Of a stretch of 7,338 nucleotides of DNA, positions 6,313 through 7,338 are shown piece after piece; within the stretch, counting starts at the first letter, position 1; every line of letters begins with the position of its first letter. Where the stretch lies: positions 1-7,338 of the forward strand of contig JBDHUX010000049.1 in assembly GCA_039809405.1 (NCBI GenBank). Direction: 5' to 3'. The DNA is from JBDHUX01 sp039809405. GTDB taxonomy: Bacteria > Patescibacteriota > Gracilibacteria > Absconditabacterales > Absconditicoccaceae. Position numbers and translations under genes: made by a program. The notes under the pieces are model-generated. The model did no database searches, was not told the origin of the DNA, and was given only the letters and a program-made list of their open reading frames with translations.

Positions 6313-7338
6313 TTATCAGCCTAATATATAACCTATATCTCCTAGGTTATAATTATTATTTTTATATAAATCATATAATACTTCTGCCATATTACCTCTT
6401 GTAGTGTTGTCTAATGTTTTATCGCTCAAAACATCAAGAGTTTTTTTGTAATTATCCGCCCATCATGATCCATCTAGATCATCATATTTATTGGTAACAA
6501 GTCTCACCATAGTAGCTATGAGTTCATCTCTAGTTATAAAATCATCTGGTCTAAATACTCATCACTCTGATCCATAAAATATACCATATTCGTATGATAA
6601 TTTAATATTTTTTTGTAAATCAGGATGTATATCTGATATATCTATAAATCTATTATCATAAGTTTGTATTTTTTGTCTACAAAGTACATTTTGAGCAAAT
6701 TGTACTAGGAATTTTGTTGCTTCTGCTCTTGTTATATTTCTATTTGGTCAAAAGTCTAATGTGCCAGGTATAGTTGTAAGTCAGTAACTATAAAGCATCT
6801 GATGTGCTATCTTTTGATATGAACTCATACCTCATTGATCTATAGTGTGTCTATCCATAGGAGAGAAACATGTATCACTATTTATACTAGGATTAAATAT
6901 AGCTTGATCTATAGGTCATGTTGTGATAACTGTACCATGTGTATTATCTGTTTTATTATCATCAATATTGGAAGATCATCAACCTCATCATCAACCTCAT
7001 CATCAAGCAAATGATGAATTGTTATTTGGTACTACTGGTGGAGTCATATCTACTACTGTTACAGTCCTAGTAGTTGTTCATGTATTACCAGCAGTATCTA
7101 CACATGTGTATTGCAATGTATATGTTCATGGGACATTATCATTTACTGATCAAGATACTGTTCATGTCAATGATCCATCTACGATATCACTACATGTAAA
7201 TCAAGGATCAATAAATCCACTTCATTGATTTATAGTCATAGTAGGACTGCCGATAAGAGTAATAACTGGTGGAGTTATATCTATTATATTTACAGTCCTT
7301 GTTACAGTATTTCAAGTATTACCAGCAGTATCTGTATA
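6313..7338 (-). CDS. Surface protein with Ig-like (DUF5011-type) and S-layer homology domains, partial at 5' end
   Basis: The last 341 residues of a larger protein, ending at TAA. Residues 1-20 close one bacterial Ig-like domain (DTAGNTGNTVTRTVNIID). Residues 21-97 form a full one (PPVITLIG ... DTAGNTGTTTRTVTVVD) with Cys49 and Cys79 placed to form a disulphide. A linker follows with ten glycines in a row (112-121). Residues about 145-335 resemble S-layer homology domains: NITRAEATKFLVQFA (201-215), FIDISDIHPDLQ (231-242), EYGIFYGSEGGVFRPDDFITRDEL (250-273) and a weaker third copy with RGNMAEVLYDLYK. SLH domains normally bind secondary wall polymers and hold proteins on the cell surface; the exact ligand here is unknown. 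About 23 of 40 glycines are UGA. The last sense codon is itself UGA, followed by TAA, so that one codon alone is ambiguous. Signal peptide and upstream domains lie beyond the right edge. Confidence 0.9.
6327..6358 (+). terminator. Candidate terminator for the hydrolase gene, inside the opposing coding sequence
   Basis: TATAACCTA (6327-6335) and TAGGTTATA (6343-6351) form a perfect nine-pair hairpin with a seven-base loop, followed by a T-rich stretch on the plus strand. It lies 37 nt past the hydrolase stop and within the last codons of the convergent surface-protein gene. The stem is AT-rich with two G-C pairs, so activity is uncertain. Confidence 0.42.
6976..7005 (-). repeat. Oligoglycine tract made mostly of UGA codons
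   Basis: Ten consecutive glycine codons in the surface-protein gene: three UGA, GGT, three UGA, GGT, two UGA, flanked by Phe-Ala and Ser-Ser. The 12-bp unit (three UGA plus GGT) is repeated, so copy number could change in frame. It links the Ig-like part to the SLH part. Read with the standard code it would hold eight stops in ten codons. Confidence 0.93.
7034..7338 (-). repeat. Direct repeat of Ig-like domain ends, 78-codon period
   Basis: An identical 18-base stretch, GTATTACCAGCAGTATCT on the plus strand, occurs at 7082-7099 and 7316-7333, exactly 234 bp (78 codons) apart. Both code for part of DTAGNT. A second pair, beginning ACTGGTGGAGT at 7034 and 7265, follows the same register except for one codon. 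This is nucleotide-level similarity between adjacent Ig-like domains, pointing to fairly recent tandem duplication. More copies may lie past the right edge. Confidence 0.75.

Noticed and set aside
6313..6318. UGA as a genuine stop at the end of the surface-protein gene.
   Set aside because: UGA is followed directly by TAA, so the call changes by one residue only. Since UGA is read through at many other sites in this gene, TAA is taken as the stop.
6923..7228. Plus-strand frame with a His/Gln/Pro-rich repeat (HQPHHQPHHQ).
   Set aside because: It is the antisense image of the oligoglycine tract in the surface-protein gene. The minus-strand frame has clear Ig-like and SLH domains.

Overview
The window reads as a stretch of an AT-rich genome of the candidate phylum Absconditabacteria (SR1), or the closely related Gracilibacteria. 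Read with the standard code, most of it looks like non-coding DNA scattered with short ORFs. Read with UGA as glycine, it resolves into seven tightly packed genes. The clearest proof is an alpha/beta hydrolase whose nucleophile elbow (G-H-S-F-G-G) has UGA at its first and last glycines, and a surface protein with a ten-glycine linker in which eight codons are UGA. A second reassignment is also visible. In the DNA glycosylase gene tag, the only two CGA codons fall exactly where the family has its conserved tryptophans (C-P-W-C and E-W-G-V-P). All five CGA/CGG codons of the neighbouring membrane protein lie in or beside hydrophobic segments. UGA=Gly together with CGA/CGG=Trp is, as I recall it, the Absconditabacterales code (NCBI table 37), so I favour that order.

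Layout, left to right: (A) 747 to 1, minus strand, unknown helical protein ending in (EPITTP)n repeats and running off the left edge. (B) 3052-1010, minus, one continuous fused DUF262-DUF1524 (GmrSD-type) restriction nuclease with a single in-frame UGA. (C) 4239-3229, minus, unknown membrane protein. (D) 4387-4854, plus, small membrane-anchored Excalibur-domain protein. (E) 5521-4946, minus, tag. (F) 5601-6290, plus, alpha/beta hydrolase. (G) 7338 to 6313, minus, C-terminal part of a surface protein with Ig-like (DUF5011-type) domains, an oligoglycine linker and S-layer-homology domains.

The genes do not form one pathway. C, D and G are envelope or surface proteins, E is DNA repair and B is anti-phage defence. 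B stands out: only 1 of its 29 glycines is UGA, against about 65 of 121 in the six other genes. That suggests a recently acquired defence gene only starting to adapt to the recoded host. Gene A has a consensus sigma-70-type promoter with an eight-base C tract in its spacer, a possible slippage switch. No gene-free stretch exceeds about 300 bases, and no tRNA, rRNA, CRISPR array or insertion sequence was seen.
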